From Polaromonas sp. JS666 (GTDB lineage: Bacteria; Pseudomonadota; Gammaproteobacteria; Burkholderiales; Burkholderiaceae_C): a stretch of 64,000 nt of DNA. Below the pieces are notes generated by a model. The model did no database searches and was not told where the DNA came from. It saw only the letters and a program-made list of their open reading frames with translations. The DNA lies in NCBI RefSeq assembly GCF_000013865.1, contig NC_007948.1:1550001-1614000 (forward strand), given 5' to 3'. Numbering within the stretch: the first letter of the stretch is position 1; each line of letters starts with the position of its first letter. The translations under genes and the position numbers were made by a program. This document shows positions 8,838-19,055 of this stretch, piece after piece.

Positions 8838-9472
8838 ATGGTTCAGTTTTCACTCTGGGATATTTTTACCTTTCTGCTGGGGGCCATGCGCTGGACCGTG
8901 CTGCTCTCGCTCATTGCCTTCGTAGGCGGTGGGCTGGGGGGCATGGCCCTGCTGTTGCTGCGTTTCACGCGGGTGCGGGGCGTGGAAACGGCGGTGGCCT
9001 GGTATGTGCAAATTTTCCAGGGCACGCCGCTGCTGATGCAGCTCTTCCTGGTGTACTTTGGCCTGGCCCTGATGGGCATGGACACCTCTGCTCTGGTGTC
9101 TGCGGCGATTTGCCTTACTTTGTATGCCAGCGCCTACCTCACCGAGATTTGGCGCGGATGCGTGAACGCCATCCACAAAGGGCAATGGGAAGCCTCAACC
9201 AGCCTGGCCCTGAGCTATACGCAGCAGATGCGCCATGTGATCCTGCCGCAGGCATGGCGCGTGGCGATTGCGCCCACGGTGGGCTTTCTGGTCCAGATCA
9301 TCAAGGGCACGGCCCTGGCCTCTGTTATCGGCTTTGTGGAGTTAACCAAGGCCGGTCAGATGATCTCCAACGCCACCTACCAACCCTTTCTGGCCTTTAC
9401 TTTTGTGGGCCTTTTGTACTTTGCCCTGTGTTACCCGCTGTCGTGGTGGAGCCAGCGGCTGGAAAACCGCCC

Positions 9473-9476
<4 letters not shown>
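8838..9476 (+). CDS. Polar amino-acid ABC transporter permease 2
   Basis: 212-residue partner permease. It has the [17 protein letters not shown] block near residue 60 and the [14 protein letters not shown] coupling loop that contacts the ATPase. The start lies 13 bases after permease 1, and its stop overlaps the ATPase start (ATGA at 9473-9476), so translation is coupled. Confidence 0.92.
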
Positions 9477-10231
<755 letters not shown>

Positions 10232-10299
10232 TCCTCTGTCATCCTCTGCCGTGCTGCTGCAGATGACGGCGAAATCGGCCTCCAGCTCTTGATTGGCGG

Positions 10300-10335
10300 G
10301 CGCAGGAGGCTACTAAATCAATAGCATCCTGGCGC
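10300..10335. repeat. Short dispersed intergenic element (Comamonadaceae type)
   Basis: The stretch containing CTACTAAATCAATAGCATCC resembles the intergenic sequences at 21783-21810 (GCTATTAAATTGATAGCTAT) and near 11350 (AAGCTATTGATTCCTG). The shared core is a TGATAGC/GCTATCA-type dyad. I know such short elements as common between genes in this family; their function here is not known. Confidence 0.4.
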
Positions 10336-10439
10336 TTTGGCTGGCAGCTTCCATGGCTTGCCTACAATCCGGTATGGTGTTTCGCGCTACCGGGGCGCAA
10401 GCGTGAACCCCCCAATCAGCAATTTGAGGAACCTTCCGA

Positions 10440-11006
10440 ATGAGCATCAAAAGCGACAAATGGATACGCCGCATGGCAGAAAGCACCGGCATGATCGAGC
10501 CTTTCGAGCCCGGCCAGATCCGCGAGGCCGATGGCAAGAAGATCATCAGCTACGGCACCTCAAGCTACGGCTACGATATCCGTTGCGCGCCCGAATTCAA
10601 GGTGTTCACCAACATCCACAGCACGGTGGTGGACCCGAAAAATTTCGATGAAAAAAGCTTTGTCGATTTCCACGGCGACAGCTGCATCATCCCGCCCAAC
10701 AGCTTCGCGCTGGCCCGCACGCTGGAGTATTTCCGCATCCCGCGCAACGTGCTGACCATCTGCCTGGGCAAAAGCACCTACGCCCGCTGCGGCATCATCG
10801 TCAACGTCACGCCGTTTGAGCCCGAGTGGGAAGGCTACGTGACGCTGGAATTCTCCAATACCACCCCGCTGCCCGCCAAGATTTACGCGGGCGAAGGCTG
10901 CGCGCAGGTCCTGTTCTTCGAGAGCGACGAAGTGTGCGAGACCAGCTACAAGGACCGCGGCGGCAAGTACCAGGGGCAGCAGGGGGTGACGCTGCCCAAG
11001 GCGTGA
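10440..11006 (+). CDS. dcd: dCTP deaminase
   Basis: Deaminates dCTP to dUTP, supplying dUMP for thymidylate synthesis. The 188-residue protein has the family N-terminus [13 protein letters not shown], the [12 protein letters not shown] block, catalytic Glu in [18 protein letters not shown] and the C-terminal [12 protein letters not shown]. The ATG at 10440 matches the usual start. It stands as a single gene between the ABC importer and a long spacer. Confidence 0.96.
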   Translation: MSIKSDKWIRRMAESTGMIEPFEPGQIREADGKKIISYGTSSYGYDIRCAPEFKVFTNIHSTVVDPKNFDEKSFVDFHGDSCIIPPNSFALARTLEYFRIPRNVLTICLGKSTYARCGIIVNVTPFEPEWEGYVTLEFSNTTPLPAKIYAGEGCAQVLFFESDEVCETSYKDRGGKYQGQQGVTLPKA

Positions 11007-11587
11007 ACCGGCATTTTGATGCGCTTGTCCCGGGTGGACCCGGCAGGCCGGCGACCCCCGTTCATGGCGCGGCGCCGGCGGCCCGCCGTCCAGGTTCAGT
11101 GCGTCGAGGCCTGGCGCTCCTGGCCAAACCCGGCCCCGCGAGCCAGCGCAAGCGCCTGCGCGCGGGTCTGCACAGTTTTCGGTAGCAAATACCGGCGCCA
11201 ATACCAGCGTATCAAGAAAGGCAGGGGACGCTACCTGTGGGCACCCCGCGTACGGGGTGTAAATAATGGTAACGGTTACGTCCGCATGACTTGCAATTCT
11301 TGCGAGGTGCGGATGTTGGTGCTAGAAGTGACGGGGGGCAAATTTCTCAAGCTATTGATTCCTGCCGCTAGAGTTGAAAAATTAGCGTGCTGATTTTTTC
11401 TGGAGCCGTGATGGCTGCTGATTTATGCAGCGCATTGCCACAACTCCAGGCTGCAGGCGGGTTTGCAAGGAATCCCCGGTGCCATATCAGGGCGACAGGT
11501 GCCGCATGGGGAAGATGTTCGGAGTCGCCCAAACCGCTATTGTGAGTCGGGCGCCGCCAGCCCTACAGTACAACCAGGGAGTAAGCC
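11007..11587. other. Intergenic stretch without a supported gene
   Basis: About 580 bases between dcd and the BBE-type flavoprotein. Open frames here (for example 11016-11393, plus strand) have Arg/Pro-rich shadow-like composition and no recognisable family. A dispersed-element-like core occurs near 11345-11375. No convincing promoter, terminator or RNA was identified. Confidence 0.5.
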
Positions 11588-12973
11588 ATGACCAAATTGC
11601 AAGCCACCAGGATCGAGGCGCTAAAAGGAAATTTCAAGGGGCAAGTGATTCTCCCCGACGACGATCTTTACGAAAGCGCCCGCAAAGTCTGGAACGCGAC
11701 GATCGACAAGCATCCAGCGCTGATTGCGCGCTGCGCCACCACGTCGGACGTCGTTGGCGCGGTGAACTTCGCGAAGGATAACGGCCTCGTGCTCGCCGTT
11801 CGTGGCGGCGGGCACAACATAGCGGGCAGTGCGTTGTGCGACGACGGTATCATCATTGACCTCTCGCAGATGAAGGCCGCGCACGTTGATGCCGGTTCGC
11901 TCCGGGGAACTATCGAGGGCGGCGCCACGCTCGCGGACTTCGATGCCGCTACCCAGGCTCACGGCCTGGCCCTACCGCTCGGCATCAACTCCACCACCGG
12001 TGTCGCGGGTCTGACGCTCGGCGGCGGCTTCGGCTGGCTCAGTCGCAAATACGGCATGACCATTGACAACCTTGAGTCTGCCGAGGTGGTCACCGCAGCC
12101 GGCGAGGTGGTGCGCGCCAGCGCGACCGAACACCCCGACCTCTTCTGGGCGCTGCGGGGCGGTAGCGGCAATTTCGGCGTTGTTACCCGCTTTGAGTTTC
12201 GACTCCACCCTGTCGGACCGAACGTTCTGAGCGGCCTGATTGTTTACCCGCTTTCCGAGGCGAAGGCGGTGCTGCAGCAGTACCGCGAATTCATGGCGAA
12301 GGCGCCGGACGAACTCTCGGTATGGGTCGTCCTGCGCCAGGCGCCGCCTCTGCCCTTCCTCTCCGAAAAGGTCCACGGCAAGGAGATCATTGCGCTGGCG
12401 TTGCTCTACGCGGGTGACCCCAAGCAAGGTGAGTCGCTTATCGAGCCGCTGCGCAAGTTCGGCACTCCCCTGGGCGAGCACGTCGGCGTGCAACCGTACA
12501 CCGCCTGGCAACAGGCTTTCGACCCGCTGCTCACCCCCGGCGCACGCAATTACTGGAAGTCGCACAATTTCTCGGTGCTCGACGACGGGCTGTTCGAAGC
12601 CGTCATTGAGTACATCAAGAAGCTGCCGTCGCCCCAGTGCGAGATTTTCTTTGGCGCCATCGGCGGCGCGACGATGCGGCCAGCGCCTGATTCGTCCGCG
12701 TACGCCCACCGTGACGCCCGGTTTGTGATGAACGTCCACGGCCGTTGGACCGATCCGGCCGACGATGAGCGCTGCATAGGCTGGGCACGCGACTATTTCA
12801 AGGCATCTGCACCCTTCGCCAGCGGCGGCGTTTACGTCAATTTCCTTACTGCTGACGAGGGTGATCGCGTGAAAGCTGCCTATGGCCAGAACTACGATCG
12901 CCTTGCCCAGATCAAGCGCAAGTATGACCCTACGAACCTCTTCAGCACGAACCAGAATATTAAGCCCGCCTGA
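11588..12973 (+). CDS. FAD-binding oxidoreductase, berberine-bridge-enzyme type
   Basis: 461-residue VAO-fold flavoprotein. An N-terminal FAD_binding_4 domain carries RGGGHN near residue 75, whose His is the usual covalent 8-alpha-histidyl FAD attachment site. The GVAGLTLGGGFGW segment follows; the second covalent Cys of bicovalent BBE enzymes is a Thr-containing segment here, so FAD is probably singly linked. The C-terminal BBE motif YDPTNLFSTNQNI is complete. The start follows an AGGGAG ribosome site. Substrate unknown; relatives oxidise sugars, nicotine derivatives or alkaloid-like compounds. It is monocistronic. Confidence 0.9.
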   Translation: MTKLQATRIEALKGNFKGQVILPDDDLYESARKVWNATIDKHPALIARCATTSDVVGAVNFAKDNGLVLAVRGGGHNIAGSALCDDGIIIDLSQMKAAHVDAGSLRGTIEGGATLADFDAATQAHGLALPLGINSTTGVAGLTLGGGFGWLSRKYGMTIDNLESAEVVTAAGEVVRASATEHPDLFWALRGGSGNFGVVTRFEFRLHPVGPNVLSGLIVYPLSEAKAVLQQYREFMAKAPDELSVWVVLRQAPPLPFLSEKVHGKEIIALALLYAGDPKQGESLIEPLRKFGTPLGEHVGVQPYTAWQQAFDPLLTPGARNYWKSHNFSVLDDGLFEAVIEYIKKLPSPQCEIFFGAIGGATMRPAPDSSAYAHRDARFVMNVHGRWTDPADDERCIGWARDYFKASAPFASGGVYVNFLTADEGDRVKAAYGQNYDRLAQIKRKYDPTNLFSTNQNIKPA

Positions 12974-13238
12974 TTCTTGGCACTGCTATCCACGCCGCGT
13001 GGCGCATCAGAAGTACGCGCCATCCGGCGTCGGCGCATCGGCCCTGCGTTGCGGGTTGGCCGGGAAGTGCTGAAAAAGGCGCTGCATCCCTTGATTTTCC
13101 GAGCGTGGGGTCTATAGTTCTGGTTGGCAAAGGGTTTGTACTCTGAGGCCGGGGCAATGGCGGTCTTCCTCGGCGCATCGGCAATACCCAAGCGACCGCC
13201 GGTTTATCCACGCATTCAATACAGCAAGGAGAACGGCA

Positions 13239-13529
13239 ATGCCTGCCTACATCACGTTGATCAATTTCACTGACCAGGGTGCCCGCACGATCAAGGGTTC
13301 ACCAGACCGCTTCGAGGCTTTCAAGACTGCGGCCGAAAGCAAAGGCGTCACGGTGAAAAGTGTTCACTGGACACTGGGCGCTTACGACCTGGTACTGGTT
13401 ACCGAAGGCCCTGAAGACGCTCTCATGACCTTGAGCCTGCAAACCGCCAGCCTGGGGAATGTCCGCACGCAGACGCTGCGCGGATTCACGGTTACCGAAA
13501 TGCGCAAGCTGCTCGCCGGCTTGCCATGA
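13239..13529 (+). CDS. GYD-domain protein
   Basis: 96-residue protein of the GYD family (dimeric alpha-beta barrel-like fold). MPAYITLINFTDQGARTIK is the usual N-terminus and the ALGAYD-like segment occurs as WTLGAYDLVLV. A clear AAGGAG ribosome site precedes the ATG. Biochemical function of the family is not established. It stands alone between the BBE flavoprotein and a convergent membrane protein gene. Confidence 0.85.
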   Translation: MPAYITLINFTDQGARTIKGSPDRFEAFKTAAESKGVTVKSVHWTLGAYDLVLVTEGPEDALMTLSLQTASLGNVRTQTLRGFTVTEMRKLLAGLP

Positions 13530-13640
13530 AAAGCGTTGCCGCGGTGATGCCCAGCGACGCATGGGTCCGGCAGGAGCCCTGGCTGAGCCCTTGAGCCACT
13601 GAGCGCGACAATTGGCCGAGGCCGCAGGCAGGGCCCTGGC

Positions 13641-15665
13641 TTATTTCAGAATCCCGAGCAGGTTTGAAAAGCTGTCGGTCCAGGGTTTGAAACCGGGACG
13701 GGGCACCAGGCGTTCGCCACCCTGCAGACTGGCCGGCAGGCTGGACTCACTCTCCGGGCGCATGAACAGCACCCAGATCGAGTGGCTGCAATAGGCATCG
13801 TTATCCTCCGGCTGCAGCTTGTAGAGCAGCGCGGTTCTGCCGAAGTGCTGCGCCGCGGCAGCCATCACCGGCCGCAGGTCCAGGTAATGGTTGGTGATAT
13901 GGATGGCCAGCAGACCCTCGGGCTTCAAATGGCCGAGGTAGGTCTGTATCGCTTCAAGCGTCAGCAGGTGCGTCGGGATCGAGTCGCCGGAAAAGGCATC
14001 CATGGCCAGCAGGTCGAACTGCTGGGGTGCCTCGCGCTCCAGCATCAGCCGCCCGTCGCCCAGCACCGGCACGATGCGCGCGGGCGTGTCGGCCAGGTAG
14101 CTGAACTCGCTGCGCGCAAGGTCCAGCACCTGCTCGTTGATTTCGTAGATCCGCATCTCGTCGCCCGCGCGGCCATAAACCGACAGCGTGCCTGCCCCGA
14201 GCCCCACCACGCCGAGTTTGAGCGGCTGCGCCTGCGGCAGGCTGCGTATGGCACGGCCGATGCCGGATTTCTCGCAGTAGTAGGCCGTCGGCTGGCGCCG
14301 GTGCGCCAGCGCGGTGTATTGCTCTCCGTGGTTGATGCGGCCATGCAGCATGGTGCGCTGCGGCCCGAGCGCGGCATCGGTGCTGTCCTGCACGCGCAGT
14401 TGGCTGTAGAAGTTGCGCACCACCCGCCGGTAGCCCTGAACGTACTCCTGCGAAATATCGCCGAGCCGCCAGCCATAGCCCAGCAGTGTCACCAGCAGCA
14501 GTCCGCGCCAGACGGGACGCAGCTCGCGCCAGAGCACCGTCACCACCAGGGCTGCACACAGGAACAGGCCCAGCGGCAACTCGAAGTAGGCGGTGAAAAT
14601 CGCGGGCGCCACCAGACCGACCAGCAAGCCACCCAGCGCCCCACCCACCGAAAGCATCAGGTAAAACAGTGTCAGGTGCCGCACCGGGGGCTTGCGCCTG
14701 ACCAGCTCACCATGGCAGACCATGCAGAAGATGAACAGGCAGGCGCAGAGCAGCCCAATCAGGAGCGGAACATCCATGCCGCTGTCGAGCACACTGTCCA
14801 TCGCCACCAGGGCCAGCGGCAGCGCGGCCAGAAACACCGGCCGGACGTAGTAGCGCGGTGCATCGAAGCACAGGATGAAGCTCAGCAAATAGATGCTCAG
14901 CGGCAGCACCCACAGGAAGGGCACCGGCGCCACATCCTGCGTCAGGTGGCGCGTCATGGCCAGCAGCAAAATCGAGGGTGTGGCCGACAGGCCGATCCAC
15001 AGCAGGCATTCCCGCCAGCCTGGTGGCGGCGCTGCTGCCAACTCGGCCGGGTGGGCGACGGCGGGCGGCGCCATGCGGTGCCATGCAAGCACCGCGGTGG
15101 CCACGCAGGTCACGACAAACACGGCATAGGCGGCCGACCAGGACATGAGTTGTGCCCCGACAGGCAACAGCGGTTCGATCAGCACCGGGTAGGACAGCAG
15201 GCCCAGCATCGAGGCCAGGTTCGACAGCGCATACAGCCGGTAGGGCCTTGCCGTAGTGAGCGACGCTGAATGCGAGCGCGCATACCAGGCCTGCATCAGC
15301 GGCCCGGTGGTCGACAGCAGCAGGTACGGTGCGCCCACGGCCGTGGCCAGCACGGCCAGCACGCTCAGGCCCGGATGGGCCATTGCCGTGCCTTTCCAGA
15401 CTGGATCGGCCACCACCGGCAGCGTCACCAGGCTGAGCAGCAGCAAACCGCCATGCACCAGCGCCTGCCGTCGCCCGGGCAGCTTCTCGTGCAGCCAGTG
15501 CACATAGGCGTAACCCAGCAGCAGCTCGGCCTGGAAAAAGACGATGCAGGTGCTCCAGACCGATGACGATCCGCCAAACCAGGGCAGGATCATCTTGCCC
15601 ACGATGGGCTGGATCTGAAACAGCAGGAAAGCCGACAGGAATACCGTTGTGGCAAATAAAGGCAT
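13641..15665 (-). CDS. Fused membrane protein / spermidine-synthase-like methyltransferase-fold protein
   Basis: About 674 residues. The N-terminal part (roughly 1-410) is a series of about a dozen hydrophobic helices starting FLSAFLLFQIQPIVGKMILPWFGG, characteristic of fused MFS/spermidine synthase proteins. The C-terminal part (about 440-670) is a Rossmann spermidine-synthase-like domain with VVGLGAGTLSVYG and IYEINEQVLDLA. The start at 15665 (MPLFATTVF) is preferred; an in-frame ATG at 15734 adds 23 polar residues without homology. Genuine aminopropyl transfer is unproven for this family. No partner gene is adjacent. Confidence 0.85.
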   Translation of the reverse strand: MPLFATTVFLSAFLLFQIQPIVGKMILPWFGGSSSVWSTCIVFFQAELLLGYAYVHWLHEKLPGRRQALVHGGLLLLSLVTLPVVADPVWKGTAMAHPGLSVLAVLATAVGAPYLLLSTTGPLMQAWYARSHSASLTTARPYRLYALSNLASMLGLLSYPVLIEPLLPVGAQLMSWSAAYAVFVVTCVATAVLAWHRMAPPAVAHPAELAAAPPPGWRECLLWIGLSATPSILLLAMTRHLTQDVAPVPFLWVLPLSIYLLSFILCFDAPRYYVRPVFLAALPLALVAMDSVLDSGMDVPLLIGLLCACLFIFCMVCHGELVRRKPPVRHLTLFYLMLSVGGALGGLLVGLVAPAIFTAYFELPLGLFLCAALVVTVLWRELRPVWRGLLLVTLLGYGWRLGDISQEYVQGYRRVVRNFYSQLRVQDSTDAALGPQRTMLHGRINHGEQYTALAHRRQPTAYYCEKSGIGRAIRSLPQAQPLKLGVVGLGAGTLSVYGRAGDEMRIYEINEQVLDLARSEFSYLADTPARIVPVLGDGRLMLEREAPQQFDLLAMDAFSGDSIPTHLLTLEAIQTYLGHLKPEGLLAIHITNHYLDLRPVMAAAAQHFGRTALLYKLQPEDNDAYCSHSIWVLFMRPESESSLPASLQGGERLVPRPGFKPWTDSFSNLLGILK

Positions 15666-15923
15666 GTGACAGGCAGGCAGCGTCAGGCTGCACTCCTGCC
15701 CCCGAGTATCTGTGGGTCTGGCCGTTGTGGTCAATTGCCGGGTTTGGTCGGTCCTGACAATGATTGCCAGCTGCAGTCAAGCTGTAGTCAGCACGAAGAA
15801 GGCTCACTATCATTCACAGAGGCGGATATGGTTGGTTGGTCATGAACCTGCCATAGGGCACGTCATCGCCCCGTGTGCTTGTGTCCTTGTGTCCTTGTGT
15901 ACCCACGGAAACCGGAGAAGCTC

Positions 15924-17309
15924 ATGCAAGTCGAATCTTTTGATGCCATCGTCATAGGCGCCGGGCAAGCAGGGCCTGCGTTGGCTGAGCGTTGCACCAA
16001 AGAAGGCCTGCGCACGGCAGTGATTGAGCGTGCCCATTTCGGCGGCACCTGCGTCAACGTCGGCTGCATACCCACCAAGACGCTGGTGGCCAGCGCGCGG
16101 GCGATCCACATGGCCAGGCGCGGCGCTGAATTCGGATTTTCCGCCGGCGATATCCAGGTCAACATGCAGCGGGTCAAGACGCGAAAGGACGAGATCGTTC
16201 TCAAATCGCGCAACGGTATCCATCAGTGGATGCAGGGCCTGAAAAATGCCGAGGTGATTCAGGGCGATGCCGCATTCGTGGGGCCGCGCACTGTCAAGGT
16301 CGGCGAGCGCACGCTGACGGCCCCGCGGATATTCCTCAATGTGGGCGGCCGGCCTTCCGTCCCGGAGCTGGCGGGTGTCCATGATGTCCCCTATCTGGAC
16401 AACGCGTCCATCATGGAGCTGACCGAGGTGCCGGAACACCTGGTGATTGTTGGTGGCAGCTATATCGGCCTCGAATTTGCGCAAATGATGCGGCGCTTTG
16501 GCGCCAGGGTCACCGTGGTGGAGCGCTCGGCCAAATTGCTGTCCCGCGAGGACGAGGATGTGTCGGATGGCATTCGCGCCATCCTGGAGGCAGAGGGCGT
16601 CGGGTTCCAGCTGGAGGCGGAGTGCCTGTCGCTGGCGCGGGAGGGGAGCGGGATTTTGGTCGGCACCGTGTGTGCCACGGAGTCGCCCGCCCTCATTGCC
16701 AGCCATGTACTTCTGGCCGTCGGCAGGCGTCCTAATACAGACGGCATGGGGCTGGACGTCGCGGGCATCGAGCTCGATGAGCGCGGCTACATCATCGTTG
16801 ACGATCAGCTTCGCACCAGTGCCGAAGGGGTGTGGGCCATGGGTGATTGCAATGGCCGGGGCGCGTTTACCCACACGTCCTGGAATGACTACGAGATCGT
16901 CGCCGCCAACCTGTTTGATGGCGACCCGCGCCGCGTGAGCGACCGGATACCGTGCTATGCGCTCTTCATTGACCCCGCGCTTGGTCGTGTGGGCCTGACC
17001 GAGCGCGAAGTGCGCGCCAGCGGGCGTGCGGCGCTGGTGGCGCGCATGCCCATGCAGCGCGTAGGCCGTGCCCGCGAAGCCGGCGAGACGCAGGGGTTCA
17101 TGAAGGCCCTCGTCGACGCAGACACGAAGCGCCTGCTGGGCGCCGCCATCCTGGGCCTCAACGGCGACGAAGTGGTTCACGCACTGGTCGACATCATGGC
17201 CGCCGACCAGCCTTACACGGCCATCAGCCGTGCGATGCACATCCATCCCACCGTCAGCGAATTGATTCCAACATTGCTGCAGCAGCTGAAGCCGCTGGAA
17301 GCGCAATAA
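15924..17309 (+). CDS. Pyridine-nucleotide disulfide oxidoreductase (mercuric reductase-like)
   Basis: 461-residue FAD/NAD(P)-dependent class I flavoprotein. FAD motif GAGQAGPALA lies near residue 12, the redox pair is C43-C48 in GGTCVNVGCIPTK, an NAD(P) motif GGSYIGLEFA follows near residue 180, and a C-terminal dimerisation domain includes HIHPTVSELIP. It lacks the N-terminal HMA domain and C-terminal Cys pair of true MerA, so mercury reduction is doubtful; a related dithiol or quinone substrate is possible. Start ATG 15924 follows CCGGAGAAG. The stop lies within a short tandem repeat. Confidence 0.88.
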   Translation: MQVESFDAIVIGAGQAGPALAERCTKEGLRTAVIERAHFGGTCVNVGCIPTKTLVASARAIHMARRGAEFGFSAGDIQVNMQRVKTRKDEIVLKSRNGIHQWMQGLKNAEVIQGDAAFVGPRTVKVGERTLTAPRIFLNVGGRPSVPELAGVHDVPYLDNASIMELTEVPEHLVIVGGSYIGLEFAQMMRRFGARVTVVERSAKLLSREDEDVSDGIRAILEAEGVGFQLEAECLSLAREGSGILVGTVCATESPALIASHVLLAVGRRPNTDGMGLDVAGIELDERGYIIVDDQLRTSAEGVWAMGDCNGRGAFTHTSWNDYEIVAANLFDGDPRRVSDRIPCYALFIDPALGRVGLTEREVRASGRAALVARMPMQRVGRAREAGETQGFMKALVDADTKRLLGAAILGLNGDEVVHALVDIMAADQPYTAISRAMHIHPTVSELIPTLLQQLKPLEAQ

Positions 17310-17334
17310 AGCAATAAAGCAATAAAGTAATAGA
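17303..17334. repeat. 8-bp tandem repeat, four copies
   Basis: Three exact copies of GCAATAAA and one altered copy (GTAATAGA) follow head to tail. The first contains the TAA stop of the flavoprotein gene, and the others supply further in-frame or near-frame stops. It looks like replication slippage at the gene end. Confidence 0.8.
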
Positions 17335-17577
17335 GGGGTGTTTCACCTGCACCCGCAGGTGCTGCAAACAAAGCTGCTTGCGCCGGCATGGCGCGAATGC
17401 CGCCTCGCCACATCCCGACGCACCCCGTTGCTGCTTCCAGACAGCCTGAGGTTGCGATGCGCCGGACTGCAAGCCTGCTTCGCGTTTCCATCCTACAGCG
17501 TCACGGGCGCTGCACCGAGTGGCCTTTTGAAAGCTTCGCCTCAGCATGGAGTCGTCAGACAAGAATGGGAGCGAGCG

Positions 17578-17949
17578 ATGTTTTCAGATCATTTGCGAAA
17601 AATCAAAGAGATCCCGCACAACACCTTGCTCGGCGTGGCGGGTGGCTTCGTGATACTGTGCCAGCTGGTTGCCCTGGCGATGGTGGCGGATGAACAGGTC
17701 AAAAAAGCGCAGGTACGCGAGACCCAGCGGATTTCGGAGCGAATCGCCACTGCCCACTGCATGGAAGGCAGCATGGGGGCTGCGCGCCACAGTTGCCTGC
17801 AGCAGGCGAAGACCGCCAACTTCCCTTCCGAGCTCGTCGACCTCAGGCAGAACAGCCAGGCGGTGGCCAGCAATTTTGACGTTGAAAGCGGCGCCCTCGC
17901 GACCCATCAGATGCAGGACTTCAGGCCCGCGATGTTTACGCCCCGCTGA
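17578..17949 (+). CDS. Hypothetical protein with one membrane segment
   Basis: 123-residue protein starting MFSDHLRKIKEIPHNTLLG with a single hydrophobic helix at about residues 18-36 and a hydrophilic C-terminal region containing two Cys (ATAHCMEG, ARHSCLQQ). No family recognised. The ATG at 17578 is preferred because the longer in-frame extension to 17338 is Cys/Arg/Pro-rich and not protein-like. Confidence 0.6.
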   Translation: MFSDHLRKIKEIPHNTLLGVAGGFVILCQLVALAMVADEQVKKAQVRETQRISERIATAHCMEGSMGAARHSCLQQAKTANFPSELVDLRQNSQAVASNFDVESGALATHQMQDFRPAMFTPR

Positions 17950-18042
17950 TGACGCCTCGCTGAAGCGCGGGAAGCCGGGAGGGGAGAAGCGATCGGGCCG
18001 GTGCGGACCAGCCGTGCTCAACAGCGGGTAGCATGGACTCCC

Positions 18043-18291
18043 ATGAAGTTCTCCCGCCTGTTCCAGCCACGCAACCCCCTGTTCTGGATCATGCTCGTGC
18101 TCAATGGTCTGTCAACGGCACTGGCGTGGATAGCGCACAATCGCCCGCTCAATGCCTGGGGCGCCTTGCTCGTGAGTGGCTTCGCCATCGGCAATGCGGC
18201 CATCGGCATCTGGCTGGCCTGGCGGCTGATGCGCAATGACCCCGCCGCCGATGCGCCGGAGCAGCGGGGCAGCCCGACGCCGCCGACCTAG
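18043..18291 (+). CDS. Small two-helix membrane protein, hypothetical
   Basis: 82 residues with two hydrophobic helices (about 14-30 and 38-58) and a short polar C-terminus. No family recognised. Its last bases meet the convergent pcp gene (18288), a four-base overlap of coding ends. Start ATG 18043 chosen over an upstream GTG at 18001. Confidence 0.55.
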   Translation: MKFSRLFQPRNPLFWIMLVLNGLSTALAWIAHNRPLNAWGALLVSGFAIGNAAIGIWLAWRLMRNDPAADAPEQRGSPTPPT

Positions 18292-18959
18292 CTGACTGCG
18301 CCCGCGCTTTTTGTGATGTCGTTCGGCGTTGCCAGCGCAGCGGCTATCGCCACTTGCAGCCCGTGCACCATGTCTTCCAGCGGCAGGCTGGGCGCGCCTT
18401 GTTCCGGCAGGTAAGGCACATGGACGAAGCCACCGCGCGTGCGCCTGAAGCCGCGCTGCGTGGCCAGCGCGTGCATCAGTGCATAAAACGCGTGGTTGCA
18501 GACAAAGGTGCCCGCTGTCTGCGACACCTCGGCGGCCAGCCCGGCGTCCTGCAGAGCCTGCAGCATGGCCTTGATGGGCAGCGTGCTGAAGTAGGCCGTC
18601 GGGCCTCCTGCCACGACGGGCGTGTCGACGGGTTGCATGCCCGCGTTGTCGGGGATGCGGGCATCGTTGACGTTGATGGCGATCCTTTCCAGCGACAAGG
18701 CGTTTCGCCCGCCTGCCTGCCCGACGCAAATCACAAGCGCTGGCCGGTAAAGACGCAACAGGCGCATGAGTTCCGTCACCGATGTGTCGAACCGGGTCGG
18801 CAACTGTGCCGCAATCACCTCGTGACCCGCGATGCGTGTGGCGTGCAGTGCCTGGACGGCCAGCCAGCTGGGGTTGAGTGCGGGGCCAGCCAGCCTGGCT
18901 TCGCCAAACGCATCAAAACCGGTGAGCAGCACGCGGGGAGGGGTGGAGGCTGTGTCCAT
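18288..18959 (-). CDS. pcp: Pyroglutamyl-peptidase I
   Basis: Cytosolic C15 cysteine peptidase that removes N-terminal pyroglutamate. The 223-residue protein shows LLTGFDAFGE at the start, the ICVGQAGGR segment with the downstream catalytic Glu (LSLERIAIN), catalytic C154 in GTFVCNHAFY and H180 in GGFVHVPYLP. The start at 18959 fits the family N-terminus; a longer frame upstream runs through the divergent hydratase gene and is rejected. Single gene, divergent from the hydratase. Confidence 0.93.
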   Translation of the reverse strand: MDTASTPPRVLLTGFDAFGEARLAGPALNPSWLAVQALHATRIAGHEVIAAQLPTRFDTSVTELMRLLRLYRPALVICVGQAGGRNALSLERIAINVNDARIPDNAGMQPVDTPVVAGGPTAYFSTLPIKAMLQALQDAGLAAEVSQTAGTFVCNHAFYALMHALATQRGFRRTRGGFVHVPYLPEQGAPSLPLEDMVHGLQVAIAAALATPNDITKSAGAVS

Positions 18960-19055
18960 GTTGCCATTGTGAAGTATGGCTGGGGTGTATCGCTGTGGTC
19001 TGCGAAATGGCGCTCCCCGTTGCGCGGTGGGTCTGGTTGTGGCTAACATGCAGCC

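Noticed and set aside
11016-11393. 125-codon frame after dcd
   Set aside because: Arg-rich start, no ribosome site, no family; treated as intergenic.
13782-15269. 495-codon plus-strand frame
   Set aside because: Antisense to the fused spermidine-synthase-like gene; Gln/His/Arg-rich, typical shadow.
15840-17306. 488-codon minus-strand frame
   Set aside because: Exactly opposite the disulfide reductase-like gene, which has clear FAD and redox motifs.
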